In this document: positions 18,822-28,358 of the stretch, one piece after another
Layout of the letters: each line of letters opens with the position of its first letter
Position numbering within the stretch: the stretch's first letter is position 1
Source: Leucothrix arctica
Lineage (GTDB): Bacteria > Pseudomonadota > Gammaproteobacteria > Thiotrichales > Thiotrichaceae
Assembly: GCF_003172895.1 (NCBI RefSeq)
Contig: NZ_QGKL01000042.1
Span: forward strand, 1-64,000
Length of the DNA: 64,000 nucleotides
Direction: 5' to 3'
Made by a program: the position numbers and the translations under genes
The notes under the pieces: model-generated
The model's input: only the letters and a program-made list of their open reading frames with translations
What the model was told of the DNA's origin: nothing
Databases searched by the model: none

Positions 18822-19673
18822 TTATTTTGCCACGCACTTATTAGTTAGCGTCCCAATACCAGGAATTGTTGTAGTAATCACTTCTCCCTCGATCAAATAA
18901 CGGCGCGGATCACGCACGGAACCAACCCCAGCCGGTGTACCTGTAAAGATGACATCGCCAGGCATAAGCTCAGTCCATTTTGATAGAAAAGAAACTAACT
19001 CCGTGACAGAGAAAATCAAATTAGCGGTTGTACTAGATTGAACTTCTTCACCATCTATTTCGCAAGAGAGTGGCAGAGCGTCAGGGTCATCAAAGGCATC
19101 AGTGGTCACAACAACGGGGCCGATAGGGCCATAATTAGTCGCTGACTTTCCAAGGTTAAATTGAGGAGGGCGGTCTGCAAATTGTTGTCTACGATCAGAA
19201 ATATCCTGCCCAACGCTATAGCCTGCGACATGAGACATTGCATCACTCTCTGCGATATCACTTCCACCACGTCCAATCACAACTACCAATTCTGCTTCCC
19301 AATCAACACGGTTAGAAGTTAGTGGTATCTCAGCTGTTGGCCCTGCAATGCAGCTTGGGAATTTAGTAAACACCATCGGTTGCTTAGGCATTTCTAAACC
19401 TGCTTCTTCAGCGTGATCTTTGTAGTTCAAACCGATGCCGTAAACTGCGCGAGGATGTGGAACAGGGCATTGAAGGTCCGCGTTGGTTAGTGTTGGCTCA
19501 TCACCGTTTAGTGTTTGCTGACGGGCCCACTCACCAAAGTTATCCCAGTGCTCATAAAGTTTCATTGGGTCTGTGGAAAATTGATTGTCAGAACGTGTTT
19601 CGATGTCGATAGCTCGCCCCTCCACAATTAGTACCGCACGGTTATTTGTCATCCCAAGGCGTATCGCTGTCAT
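18822..19673 (-). CDS. Fumarylacetoacetate hydrolase (FAH) family protein
   Basis: A 283-residue FAH-fold enzyme. The core motifs are present: GIGLNYKDHAEEAG, the divalent-metal ligands in DWEAELVVVIG, and the C-terminal GDVIFTGTPAGVG. Relatives cleave acylpyruvates or hydrate 2-oxo-acid ring-cleavage products of aromatic degradation. It stands alone, divergent from a BenE-type permease, which supports a link to aromatic-acid or oxo-acid catabolism. The exact substrate cannot be read from sequence. Confidence 0.88.
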   Translation of the reverse strand: MTAIRLGMTNNRAVLIVEGRAIDIETRSDNQFSTDPMKLYEHWDNFGEWARQQTLNGDEPTLTNADLQCPVPHPRAVYGIGLNYKDHAEEAGLEMPKQPMVFTKFPSCIAGPTAEIPLTSNRVDWEAELVVVIGRGGSDIAESDAMSHVAGYSVGQDISDRRQQFADRPPQFNLGKSATNYGPIGPVVVTTDAFDDPDALPLSCEIDGEEVQSSTTANLIFSVTELVSFLSKWTELMPGDVIFTGTPAGVGSVRDPRRYLIEGEVITTTIPGIGTLTNKCVAK

Positions 19674-19750
19674 AAAATTTCTCTGTGTTGTTGTGACTCA
19701 TGTTTATTGCATAAGATTGCGAATAATTACAGTTTTGACCAATACTTTTT

Positions 19751-19828
19751 ACCGTTAGCCATGATACCCGGATCGCATGAGGGAAAATGCTTCATACCGT
19801 TGTGATATGGAAACCGTTTCTAAACGGT
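19751..19828. promoter_or_regulatory. Cluster of four ACCGTT half-sites between FAH and benE-like genes
   Basis: ACCGTT occurs at 19751-19756, 19796-19801 and 19813-19818. The last forms a perfect palindrome, ACCGTTT-CT-AAACGGT (19813-19828). The outer ATACCGTT/AACGGTAT arms add a larger dyad. The 424-bp divergent gap (19674-20097) contains no other recognisable gene. Repeated half-sites suggest a cooperative operator, but no regulator gene is adjacent. Confidence 0.45.
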
Positions 19829-20097
19829 ATTTTTCACCAAGCTATTGCTCCAGTTAAACTGCTGATACGCCATTCGTTGCTAGCTAGCGAAGACAGAGCG
19901 GCCTGCTATTGTAAATAATATCTAGATGTTTTCAGGGGGAAACCTGTTTTTCTATTTAGACCCAGTAGATAGTCCTAATTGTTGTGATAATAATTCAGTA
20001 AAAATACTGGTATTTGTAGTTTAAATCAATTGATTGTGTCGTGTGTAAATTTGACGTTATGATTGCGCATCTTTCATCATAATCGGCTGCATTTACT

Positions 20098-21261
20098 ATG
20101 TTACAGGGTCTAGCGTTACGGCATTTCATCTCAGGGTTTATCGCTGTTTTAGTGGGTTTTACCAGCTCCGTTGCCATCATCTTTCAGGCGGCAAGTGCAG
20201 CGGGTGCAACACCATCACAAGTGACTTCATGGATGTTGGCGCTCTGTATCGGCATGGGCGCAACCAGTATTGGCTTATCACTATACTATCGCATGCCGCT
20301 TTTGACCGCATGGTCAACACCCGGTGCGGCTTTGTTAGCCACAGGTTTAGTCGGTTTACCGATGTCAGATGCGATTGGTATTTTCATATTCTCAGCCTTG
20401 CTAACTATCTTGAGTGGTGTCACCGGCTGGTTCCAGAGACTCACCGACATTATTCCCGTACCGATAGCCGCAGCTATGCTCGCAGGTGTGTTGTTTCGCT
20501 TTGGGGTAGATGTGTTTGTCTCAATGGAGACTGAACTAGTCATGGTATCGCTGATGTTCGTGACCTACTTGCTGGGAAAGCGTTTCTTGCCACGCTTTGC
20601 CATTATGTTGGTATTGATCGTTGGGTTGGTTTACGCAGGCTTGCAAGGCAGTATTCGTTTTGACGCATTAACACTGACTTTGGCTAGGCCAGAGTTTGTA
20701 TTTCCTACCTTTAACTGGTTGGCGTTGCTGAGTGTTGGTATACCGTTATTTATCGTTACCATGACTTCGCAAAACCTACCGGGTATTGCCATTCTTAAGG
20801 CGCATAACTACAAGGCCCCGTTATCTTCAGCAATTAGTTGGACGGGTGTAGCATCCTTAGTGCTTGCGCCATTTGGTGGTTTTGCGTTTAATCTTGCGGC
20901 GATTACCGCTGCCATTTGCATGGGTGAAGATACCGATACTGATCCTAAGAAACGTTACCTAGCATCGTTTATGGCAGGCGTGTTTTACATCATTGTTGGT
21001 TTGTTAGGTGCTGCGGTGGTGGTGTTCTTTTCTTCAATTCCACAAGAGCTAGTATTGGCGATTGCGGGTATCGCGTTATTTGGCACGATTGCTAACGGAC
21101 TTGTGACCGCACTTTCTGTAGATAGCGAACGAGAAGCCGCGCTAATTACATTTTTAGTCACGGCTTCAGGCATTGTACTTGGGGGTATCGGTTCTGCTTT
21201 TTGGGGCTTGATTGCAGGTTTGCTAGTGCGATGGATTTATGGTTTTAGAAAGCAAGTTTAA
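20098..21261 (+). CDS. BenE-family benzoate/proton symporter-like permease
   Basis: A 387-residue permease with 10-12 helices and the BenE signature LLTAWSTPGAALLATG, then MTSQNLPGIAILKAHNYKAP and the helix FGGFAFNLAAITAAICMGEDTDTDPKKRY. The family includes benzoate importers of the APC superfamily, but many members have other substrates. No benzoate dioxygenase genes are nearby. The start at ATG 20098 has no clear ribosome binding site. It is divergent from a FAH-family hydrolase. Confidence 0.88.
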   Translation: MLQGLALRHFISGFIAVLVGFTSSVAIIFQAASAAGATPSQVTSWMLALCIGMGATSIGLSLYYRMPLLTAWSTPGAALLATGLVGLPMSDAIGIFIFSALLTILSGVTGWFQRLTDIIPVPIAAAMLAGVLFRFGVDVFVSMETELVMVSLMFVTYLLGKRFLPRFAIMLVLIVGLVYAGLQGSIRFDALTLTLARPEFVFPTFNWLALLSVGIPLFIVTMTSQNLPGIAILKAHNYKAPLSSAISWTGVASLVLAPFGGFAFNLAAITAAICMGEDTDTDPKKRYLASFMAGVFYIIVGLLGAAVVVFFSSIPQELVLAIAGIALFGTIANGLVTALSVDSEREAALITFLVTASGIVLGGIGSAFWGLIAGLLVRWIYGFRKQV

Positions 21262-21273
21262 GTAATTAGCTGT

Positions 21274-22191
21274 TTAGGTAACTGCTTTGGTCGTTGGCTG
21301 CTTCAGTTTTGAAGTAGTTACGATCAATGCAATCCCGCCAAGTACTAACAAACCACCCGGGATAAATAACGGCGACAAGGTTTCATCGACAATCAGGTAG
21401 GCAAACAAACCTGCAAAGCAGGGAGTCGCTAGCATGACAGTTGCGGTGACTACCGAGGGTAACTCTTTTGATGCAATGGCAAAGCCGTAAGTGGTGAGTG
21501 CGGTGCAAATAACGCCAAGGCAGACCAACATGAGTAGTGCAAAACCGTCGATTGCTTCTACGTGTGAAGGTGTTGAAATAAGCGAGACTAATACGGGCAC
21601 AATTATACTGCCCAATATAAAGGTGAGTAGTGACACGCTTAACGTATCAGGAGCCGTGTTTCTCTCATTGAGACCACGGTAAATAGTGGCGTAAGACGCA
21701 GCGGTTATAGCAGCCAAAATACCTAAAACATCCCCCGTTAGACGCTGCCATGACATATCGCCATTAAATGAAATATTAGGCCCCATAATAATAACGATAC
21801 CAATAATGGCCGAGGAGGCTCCGAGGACTTCACGACGATTCGGAATATCGTTTTTCAAAATCCGAAAAACAAACACAAATACCGGCGAAGTACCGACTAA
21901 TAGCGCCACTTCTGCAATCGGTGCTATTTGGAAAGCAATGGTGCTTAGCAGGTAGTAAACTACAAAGTGCAGCGCCAATAAGTAGGCAATAGGGCGTTTG
22001 ATCGTGTTTTTAAATGCCCGTCTGTTTTTGCTAGTGAATACCAAGATCGGCAGGAGAAATAGCATTGCTGCAATGATTCTGCCTGCCGTAACAGTCAATG
22101 GCGGATAATCAGGTAACAGTCGAATAAAGACTCCGGTGAAACCCCAAAGTAAGGTCGTCATTCCGACGATGATCAGCGCATTGATGGGCAT
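21274..22191 (-). CDS. EamA/DMT-family transporter
   Basis: A 305-residue, ten-helix membrane protein with two EamA domains (WGFTGVFIRLLPDYPPLTVTAGR in the first, VTATVMLATPCFAGLFAYLIVDE in the second). It is probably a metabolite exporter. It starts 3 bp after the stop of the DUF3179 gene on the same strand, so the two are one operon. It resembles the other DMT protein at 17.4-18.3 kb only at family level. Confidence 0.85.
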   Translation of the reverse strand: MPINALIIVGMTTLLWGFTGVFIRLLPDYPPLTVTAGRIIAAMLFLLPILVFTSKNRRAFKNTIKRPIAYLLALHFVVYYLLSTIAFQIAPIAEVALLVGTSPVFVFVFRILKNDIPNRREVLGASSAIIGIVIIMGPNISFNGDMSWQRLTGDVLGILAAITAASYATIYRGLNERNTAPDTLSVSLLTFILGSIIVPVLVSLISTPSHVEAIDGFALLMLVCLGVICTALTTYGFAIASKELPSVVTATVMLATPCFAGLFAYLIVDETLSPLFIPGGLLVLGGIALIVTTSKLKQPTTKAVT

Positions 22192-22194
22192 AGT

Positions 22195-23592
22195 TTATTT
22201 GATTAACCGAGTCTCAGGGTAAGTGGCATGCCAGCCAAACCAAAACGCACGATGGTACGGTAAAGCGGCTAAACGTCTGCCGTCTATTTCAGCAGTTAAA
22301 TCACTCTCTGACAAGCGCCACTTTTGCCCAGTGCTGTCTATTAGCGTGCTATCACGGTCATAGTTCACAAAGTTGACGTCTTTAGGATCGTAAACTCGGT
22401 TAGCGCCCGATCTATCAGTCAGAACCAACAGCTCTTGCAGACCAATTTTATTTTTGTACAACGGATTTTTGTTCAGAAACGCGGTATCAATTGCCAGCTG
22501 TTGGTTAGGCGCAGCAGAGAAACGGAGCGCCAATACTTCCTGTTTGTTTTTCAGGCGCGTATCTGAAAAAGGCGTATTAAACATCAATTCGTTAGTTGCG
22601 AAGTACTGACTGTAGGCAACGCCTTCACCATAGTTTCGATTATGTCCTGTGTTTGGTGACAGCACGGTGGTACTAGGATGTCTGCGTTTCCATTCGCCCC
22701 AAGTGGTCGTTACCACGCGCAAGTGCTCCAATGCGATACCTTGGTCAACAAGTGGCCCAAGTACCGGTTCACCTTTGATGGTATTCCATAGTGACTGGGT
22801 AGCTTTGTCGTACATTAGCTTATTTGAGCGGTACAAAAACCCACTAGTGCCGAGGTTGTATTTCTTGCCTTTAAACGTTGTTTTGTAAGGAATAACCGTA
22901 CCGCAAAGCGTACAATAAACCCCTGCAACTTCAACACCGCCGATGGTATCTACAAACATCTCGTGCCATGCCAAGATACGCTTCGGGTAAGCACGTGCGT
23001 CACCATTTACTTCAACACCAAACACCACGTTACTGTCATCTAGGTAGCTAGCTTGATTGGCTGAAATCATCGCTGGGTATCGCAGTGGTGGTATGCCATC
23101 TTGCTCAACGCCGCCCCATCTAATTTCGTCTAAACGAACCCTTGCTGAGCTTTGACGGTAGCGGAAGTAGCGATCAAACTTAGGATCCATATTTTTATAT
23201 AGATCAGCTTTAAAGTTGGCGTAGTCAGGTTGAATGGCTTCTGGCTGGTTCCAAAGCCACTTGTACCAGCTGTTGGTATTACGGCCAAAACGCTGACCCG
23301 TTTTTGCTTCTAGTAGAGAGATTAGCTGCTGCCTTGCGACAGGGCTTTGAACGTATGTGAGCGCTTCCAGTACTGGTGGGATATTTTGTCGTTGCCAGTT
23401 ATTCGATAGTGTCTCGATTGATTGGTTGATGACATCTGGCGAATTAGCGCTAAGCACCGTGGTGAGGTGGCTGCTTAGTCCTTGGTAAGTGGGTAATTGA
23501 TCTTTTGCACCTACTTGCAACACGGCAAATGCTGCCGTCAGTGCGAGGGTACCTATGAGTAACGTCTTTTTCAAATCGGGTGTGAATTTCAT
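22195..23592 (-). CDS. DUF3179 domain-containing exported protein
   Basis: A 465-residue protein with an N-terminal signal or anchor helix (LIGTLALTAAFAVLQVG). The DUF3179 domain occupies about residues 175-450 and shows VNGDARAYPKRILAWHE, the CTLCGT motif and GTSGFLYRSNKLMYD. The family is exported, has conserved cysteines and is of unknown function. It is co-transcribed with a DMT transporter (3-bp gap). The 170-residue N-terminal part, which mentions no known fold, contains NSWYKWLWNQPE. Confidence 0.85.
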   Translation of the reverse strand: MKFTPDLKKTLLIGTLALTAAFAVLQVGAKDQLPTYQGLSSHLTTVLSANSPDVINQSIETLSNNWQRQNIPPVLEALTYVQSPVARQQLISLLEAKTGQRFGRNTNSWYKWLWNQPEAIQPDYANFKADLYKNMDPKFDRYFRYRQSSARVRLDEIRWGGVEQDGIPPLRYPAMISANQASYLDDSNVVFGVEVNGDARAYPKRILAWHEMFVDTIGGVEVAGVYCTLCGTVIPYKTTFKGKKYNLGTSGFLYRSNKLMYDKATQSLWNTIKGEPVLGPLVDQGIALEHLRVVTTTWGEWKRRHPSTTVLSPNTGHNRNYGEGVAYSQYFATNELMFNTPFSDTRLKNKQEVLALRFSAAPNQQLAIDTAFLNKNPLYKNKIGLQELLVLTDRSGANRVYDPKDVNFVNYDRDSTLIDSTGQKWRLSESDLTAEIDGRRLAALPYHRAFWFGWHATYPETRLIK

Positions 23593-23765
23593 CGGTTGAA
23601 CCTTTTAAATGCTTAAGGTAGATAGTTGTTTTACGTGGCTTTTATTGGCTTGGATGTTTTTGCTTTTAATGACTATGATGGTTAGCTATCGGCAACAGTG
23701 ATTGGTATATTTATGTGAGACTATTTTTACTATCGCAATAGCCTTTTCTCAATAGGAAGCAAGTG

Positions 23766-24650
23766 ATGAATATCAGGTTTTTAGAAGCATTTGTTTGGGT
23801 GGCGCGCTTAAAAGGTTTTAGAGCGGCGGCGGAGAAGCTGAATGTATCGCAAGCGACAATTTCAAGCAGAATCTCAACCCTTGAAGCCGAGCTGGATTGT
23901 AAGTTGTTCGATAGAACCCGAAACGAAATTAATATTAGTGATAAGGGTTTAATGTTACTTGAAGATGCTGATCGTGTTTTAGCAGCCGAGAGAACACTAA
24001 AAAGCAATATGGCAGGTCGTGTTGAGTTAGTAGGACGGCTTAGAATTGGGGCGATAGAGTCAGTGGTACATACTTGGCTGGGCAGTTTTCTTGCCAAGAT
24101 CACTCAAAAGTACCCGAAACTTGAGTTTGAGCTAACCATAGAACCCTCCCCTTCCTTGCAAAACTTGTTTGCCAAAGGCGCTCTCGACTTGATTTTACAA
24201 ACAGACTCCGTGCTTGACGAAGGGGTTAATAACACACCGTTATCTGATCTTCAGATGATTTGGGCTTGTAGGATTGATAATCAAATTGCAGAAAAAGAAG
24301 TCAGATTATCTGAGATTGGTCAGCAGCAAATTATCACTTTTGCGCGAGGTTCACAGCCTCATTTATCGATGTTGACTCAGTTTGCTGAGAGAGATATTAA
24401 GCCGCCACAAATCCACTGTATTACCTCCATTTCTGCTATTAATGTGTTGGTGGCGCAAGGCTTAGGTGTAGCGACAGTACCCGCGAAAGCACTGGAATCT
24501 GAGCCGATTGATGAGCGTATTGTCGTCATAAATACCCCAGATGTACCAAGACCTTTAAAGTTGGTCGCATGCTGGTATCGTTACTCAACCAATAGCGCCA
24601 TTGAAGATATTATTTTGCTGGCGAAAGAAGCGTCAAGTCACTACCAATAA
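23766..24650 (+). CDS. LysR family regulator upstream of TRAP operon 2
   Basis: A 294-residue LTTR beginning MNIRFLEAFVWVARLKGF, with helix-turn-helix AAEKLNVSQATISSRISTLE and an effector domain from GRLRIGAIESVVHTW. ATG 23766 is preferred over the GTG one codon before. It reads in the same direction as the DUF4286-like/TRAP operon that starts 107 bp downstream, with a TGATCA dyad between them, so it likely controls that operon. Confidence 0.9.
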   Translation: MNIRFLEAFVWVARLKGFRAAAEKLNVSQATISSRISTLEAELDCKLFDRTRNEINISDKGLMLLEDADRVLAAERTLKSNMAGRVELVGRLRIGAIESVVHTWLGSFLAKITQKYPKLEFELTIEPSPSLQNLFAKGALDLILQTDSVLDEGVNNTPLSDLQMIWACRIDNQIAEKEVRLSEIGQQQIITFARGSQPHLSMLTQFAERDIKPPQIHCITSISAINVLVAQGLGVATVPAKALESEPIDERIVVINTPDVPRPLKLVACWYRYSTNSAIEDIILLAKEASSHYQ

Positions 24651-24669
24651 TAGCTTAAAACAGAAATTC

Positions 24670-24685
24670 TGATCAATACTGATCA
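24670..24685. promoter_or_regulatory. TGATCA-N4-TGATCA dyad before TRAP operon 2
   Basis: Two TGATCA hexamers (24670-24675 and 24680-24685) form a 16-bp dyad 72 bp upstream of the first gene of the operon and 20 bp past the LysR stop. The position suits an operator for the adjacent LysR regulator or a promoter-proximal site. Confidence 0.35.
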
Positions 24686-24756
24686 AGTTATACCGTTTGC
24701 CAAAATGCTCCTAGAAACCTTTACTAATAAGGGTCATCAACTAGGAGTAGTTATAA

Positions 24757-25410
24757 ATGAAAATCAATCCTTCCAATGCCGCAGAGCTATTTGTTTGGAC
24801 AGATGTTGATTCCACTTATGAAGATGACTTTAATGAGTGGTATGACCGTGAGCATATGGCGGAGCGAGTCGCTATAGAAGGCTTCCAATGGGCCCGACGA
24901 TACCGATCTACATCCGCTACTGCACGACGATATCTCGCTTTATACCGCACCGAAAACATAAAAACCTTCTCAACTCAAAGCTATCAAAACGCTTTTCAAA
25001 ACCAAACAAATTGGTCAAATACCAACTTCGAACGCATGACCAATACCAATCGGCGCGTCATGCATGTTACCCATGAAGTTGGCTTTGGAAATGGGGCGGC
25101 TATAGCTCTTATAACGTTGGACACAGCGGATTTTAACTATAAAGCGGTTAACGCTGTCATCGATGACATTACCCAAATTCAAGGTGTATTGGCTGTTCAT
25201 TATCTGAAACCAGATGAAGCACTATCAACGCCATTACCCTCTGAAGACCCATCAACACGCAAGCTTGAAGCATCACTGGTTATCGATACAACTAGTCAAG
25301 ACTCAGCTGAGCTTGCAGCCAAGTCAATATTGCAACAACTCAGCCTTGCTGAGGAGCGTGCTGCTATTTTCGATTTTATGTGGGAGTTACGCTCAGAAGA
25401 CCTTTCTTAA
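24757..25410 (+). CDS. DUF4286-like dimeric alpha/beta-barrel protein
   Basis: A 217-residue cytosolic protein that looks like two ferredoxin-like (dimeric alpha/beta barrel) halves. The first half has the DFNEWYDREHMAERVAIEGF motif typical of the DUF4286/EthD-like group, followed by a Tyr-rich strand (RRYLALYRTE). The second half repeats the fold more loosely. Such proteins often act beside catabolic enzymes. It is the first gene of the operon, 30 bp before the TRAP binding-protein gene, so it may act on the imported solute. Confidence 0.65.
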   Translation: MKINPSNAAELFVWTDVDSTYEDDFNEWYDREHMAERVAIEGFQWARRYRSTSATARRYLALYRTENIKTFSTQSYQNAFQNQTNWSNTNFERMTNTNRRVMHVTHEVGFGNGAAIALITLDTADFNYKAVNAVIDDITQIQGVLAVHYLKPDEALSTPLPSEDPSTRKLEASLVIDTTSQDSAELAAKSILQQLSLAEERAAIFDFMWELRSEDLS

Positions 25411-25440
25411 TCAATACTAAAACACCTTTGGAGATTACCT

Positions 25441-26400
25441 ATGTTTAAACAGACTCTTTTAACGCTAGCGCTAACTGGACTTACAACTGTAGCACTTGCC
25501 GAAGAATGGAACATGTCACTGAATGAACCAGACGGCAACTACCATACGCAGAATGCAGTAAAGTTTGCAGAAGATGTTGCACGACTATCTGAAGGTGAAC
25601 TCACCATAAAAGTAACTTCAAGTGGGGCCTTACTAAAGCGTCCAGAATTGAAGCGTGGTGTTCAAAAAGGTTTGGTACCTATTGGTGATGTATTGATATC
25701 AGCACTGGGTAACGAAGATGCTGCTTACTCTGCGGATGCTGTGCCATTACTAGCGACTACTTTTGATGATGCAGAGAAGCTCTGGGATGCCTCAAAGCCA
25801 CTTTATGATGCAAAGCTAGATAAGAGTGGTTTGATGTCGTTGTACTCTGTGCCATGGCCACCACAGGGTATTTATATGAAAGATGAAATTACCAGTGGTG
25901 CTGATTTTAAGGGTGTAAAGTTTCGTGCTTACAATGCATCGACAGCGCGTCTTGCTGAGCTACTCGGTGCTGTACCAGCGACCATTTCATCCAGTGAAAT
26001 TTCTCAAGCGTTCTCAACGGGTGTTATTTCAGGAATGATCACCTCACCAACGACAGGTGTTGATAGCCAGTCTTGGGATTTTGTTAAGAACTACTACGAC
26101 GTTAAAGCGTTCATCCCAAAGAACTTCGTTATCGTCAATAAAAGAGCCTTTGCAAAGTTATCTGAAAAGTCGCAAAAAGCGCTGACTGAAGCCGCTAAAG
26201 TTGCTCAAACACGAGGTTGGGAAATGGCGATTAAAGCCACTACCGATGCGACGGATACGTTGAAAGAGAATGGTATGACTGTTTCTGGAACACCAGAGAA
26301 GCTAGCCAGCGACTTTAAAACAGTTGGCGCGACAATGTTAGAAGAGTGGAAAGAGAGTGCGGGTGATGACGCTACCGCCATCATTAAAGGCATGAAATAA
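25441..26400 (+). CDS. TRAP transporter solute-binding protein (DctP family), system 2
   Basis: A 319-residue periplasmic binding protein with signal peptide (MFKQTLLTLALTGLTTVALA). It shows FAEDVARLSEGELTIKV at the start, the ligand-Arg region FKGVKFRAYNAS and the PTTGVDSQSWDFVKNYYDV hinge. It differs clearly from the system-1 protein, so a different substrate is expected. A strong hairpin follows at 26416-26443. ATG 25441 has GGAG upstream. Confidence 0.9.
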   Translation: MFKQTLLTLALTGLTTVALAEEWNMSLNEPDGNYHTQNAVKFAEDVARLSEGELTIKVTSSGALLKRPELKRGVQKGLVPIGDVLISALGNEDAAYSADAVPLLATTFDDAEKLWDASKPLYDAKLDKSGLMSLYSVPWPPQGIYMKDEITSGADFKGVKFRAYNASTARLAELLGAVPATISSSEISQAFSTGVISGMITSPTTGVDSQSWDFVKNYYDVKAFIPKNFVIVNKRAFAKLSEKSQKALTEAAKVAQTRGWEMAIKATTDATDTLKENGMTVSGTPEKLASDFKTVGATMLEEWKESAGDDATAIIKGMK

Positions 26401-26415
26401 CCCTCTTAAGCAAAC

Positions 26416-26443
26416 AAAGGGGCACGTCCATGTGCCTCTTTTT
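26416..26443 (+). terminator. Intra-operon intrinsic terminator between dctP and dctQ (system 2)
   Basis: aaaggggcac (26416-26425) pairs with gtgcctcttt (26432-26441) around a 6-base loop with one G-U pair, and is followed by further T residues. It starts 16 bp after the dctP stop and should attenuate transcription into the permease genes. Confidence 0.75.
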
Positions 26444-26458
26444 CTATGACAGGTTTTT

Positions 26459-26965
26459 ATGAAATTCACGCAGACACTGTATCGCATATCAGCTGTTCTT
26501 TCGGCTATGTTTTTAGCAGGAATAGGGCTACTAATCCTTGCTCAAATCGTCTCTCGTCTAGTGGGGTCACAAATCCCGTCAGCGGATGACTTTGCGGCAT
26601 GGTCGATGGCTGGCTCCGTGTTTTTAGCGTTACCAGCAACCTTTAATGCCAATGGACACATCCGTGTCACCATTTTATTCAAGGCATTTGGCCCTAACGT
26701 TACCCGTGTTTTAGATGTGATCTCTACTCTGGTTGCCATTGGAATACTGGCGTGGGGAACCTGGTTTGTCGGTGAATATGTGTTCGAGTCCTACATTTAT
26801 CATGACGTGTCACAGGGAATCGTCGCGGTACCGCTTTGGATACCTCAGTGCGCAATGTTTGTAGGTATTTTATTAATGACTATAGCTTTGATCGAACACC
26901 TAATCACCTTGCTTAAGGGCGGTGAGACATTCCCTGATGAAGACGTTACAGAGGAGGTCAAATAA
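26459..26965 (+). CDS. TRAP transporter small permease (DctQ), system 2
   Basis: A 168-residue four-helix DctQ protein with the family segment SADDFAAWSMAGSVFLALPATFNANGHIRVT split at its centre. It ends in an acidic tail (PDEDVTEEVK) and overlaps the next ATG by one base (26965). It forms the system-2 permease with DctM. Confidence 0.85.
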   Translation: MKFTQTLYRISAVLSAMFLAGIGLLILAQIVSRLVGSQIPSADDFAAWSMAGSVFLALPATFNANGHIRVTILFKAFGPNVTRVLDVISTLVAIGILAWGTWFVGEYVFESYIYHDVSQGIVAVPLWIPQCAMFVGILLMTIALIEHLITLLKGGETFPDEDVTEEVK

Positions 26966-28263
26966 TGGAAAATTTAGTACAAGCCATTACCATTGCAGTG
27001 GTGCTATTTACATTATTAGGTCTCGGTGTTTGGGTGGGTGTTAGCCTAATCGCTGTGGGTTTGGTTGTTATCACCTTTTTTACTTCAACCAGCAGTGGGC
27101 CGGTATTTGCGACCATCGCTTGGGGAAGCACCGCCAACTGGACATTGACTGCACTTCCTTTGTTTATTTGGATGGGGGAAATCCTGTTTAGGACCAGCTT
27201 AGCCAAAGACATGTTCTCTGGTTTATCACCTTGGGTACAAAACCTGCCGGGACGATTAGTACATGTGAACGTGGTTGGCTGCGGTATTTTTGCAGCAGTG
27301 AGTGGCTCTTCAGCAGCTACGACAGCAACCATAGGACGCATTTCTCTGCCCGAGCTTAAAAAGCGTGGTTATAACGAAGCGCTTGCGATTGGTACGCTGG
27401 CAGGTTCTGGAACACTGGGTTTACTGATCCCACCATCGATCATCATGATTGTTTACGGCGTAGCGGCACAGGTGTCGATTAACAGACTGTTTATCGCAGG
27501 GGTAATCCCTGGAATTATGCTAATGCTGCTGTTTTCAGCCTATATCATGATTTGGTCACTACGAAACAAAAACGGTATTCCTCACGACGTTCAAGTGGCC
27601 ACTTGGAGAGACCGTTTTAGTCGCTTAAAGCTGCTGTTACCTGTTGTGCTGCTTATCGTTGCGGTGATTGGGTCAATTTACTCCGGGGTTGCAACAGCCA
27701 CAGAAGCTGCTGCGTTAGGTGTGTTTGGTGCTTTAGTTATTGCAGGGTTTTCTGGCTCATTAACCATAAAATCGTTCCAAGAAAGCCTGTATGGTGCGAC
27801 CAAAACGTCTTGCATGATTGCATTTATCCTGATTGGCGCGGCATTCTTAACCAGTGCAATGACCTTCTCAGGTCTACCAGCAGACTTGGCTACTTGGATC
27901 TCTAGCCTTGGTTTAAGCAATTACGCATTGATTGCGGTGTTAACGGTTTTCTTCATTATCTTGGGCTGCTTTTTAGATGGTATTTCGATAGTGGTATTGA
28001 CTACTGCCGTCATCTTGCCTGCAGTAAAAGCGGTTGGGATAGACCCACTGTGGTTTGGTATTTATCTAGTTTTTGTAGTTGAGATGGCGCAGATCACACC
28101 ACCTCTAGGGTTTAACTTGTTTGTGATTCAGGGACTGACGGGAAAGAACATCTTCGAAATATCTAAGATGGTATTTCCCTTCTTTCTACTGATGATATTG
28201 GCAACTGCGATTATCACATTCTTCCCCAAAATTGTGACTTGGTTGGTTTATGCGAGTGTTTAG
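26965..28263 (+). CDS. TRAP transporter large permease (DctM), system 2
   Basis: A 432-residue DctM protein. Motifs are CGIFAAVSGSSAATTATIGR, AGSGTLGLLIPPSIIMIVYG and the C-terminal AQITPPLGFNLFVIQGLTG. It is the sodium-coupled channel for the solute captured by the system-2 binding protein. The gene ends the operon; no clear terminator was found in the 95 bp before TRAP system 3. Confidence 0.92.
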   Translation: MENLVQAITIAVVLFTLLGLGVWVGVSLIAVGLVVITFFTSTSSGPVFATIAWGSTANWTLTALPLFIWMGEILFRTSLAKDMFSGLSPWVQNLPGRLVHVNVVGCGIFAAVSGSSAATTATIGRISLPELKKRGYNEALAIGTLAGSGTLGLLIPPSIIMIVYGVAAQVSINRLFIAGVIPGIMLMLLFSAYIMIWSLRNKNGIPHDVQVATWRDRFSRLKLLLPVVLLIVAVIGSIYSGVATATEAAALGVFGALVIAGFSGSLTIKSFQESLYGATKTSCMIAFILIGAAFLTSAMTFSGLPADLATWISSLGLSNYALIAVLTVFFIILGCFLDGISIVVLTTAVILPAVKAVGIDPLWFGIYLVFVVEMAQITPPLGFNLFVIQGLTGKNIFEISKMVFPFFLLMILATAIITFFPKIVTWLVYASV

Positions 28264-28358
28264 CGTGCGATGTTTATTTTAGTTTTACGAGTGTTAAAAA
28301 AATCAATTAATGAATGGTCATTCCGACATGTTTCAGTTGAATAATTAGGAGATTAACT

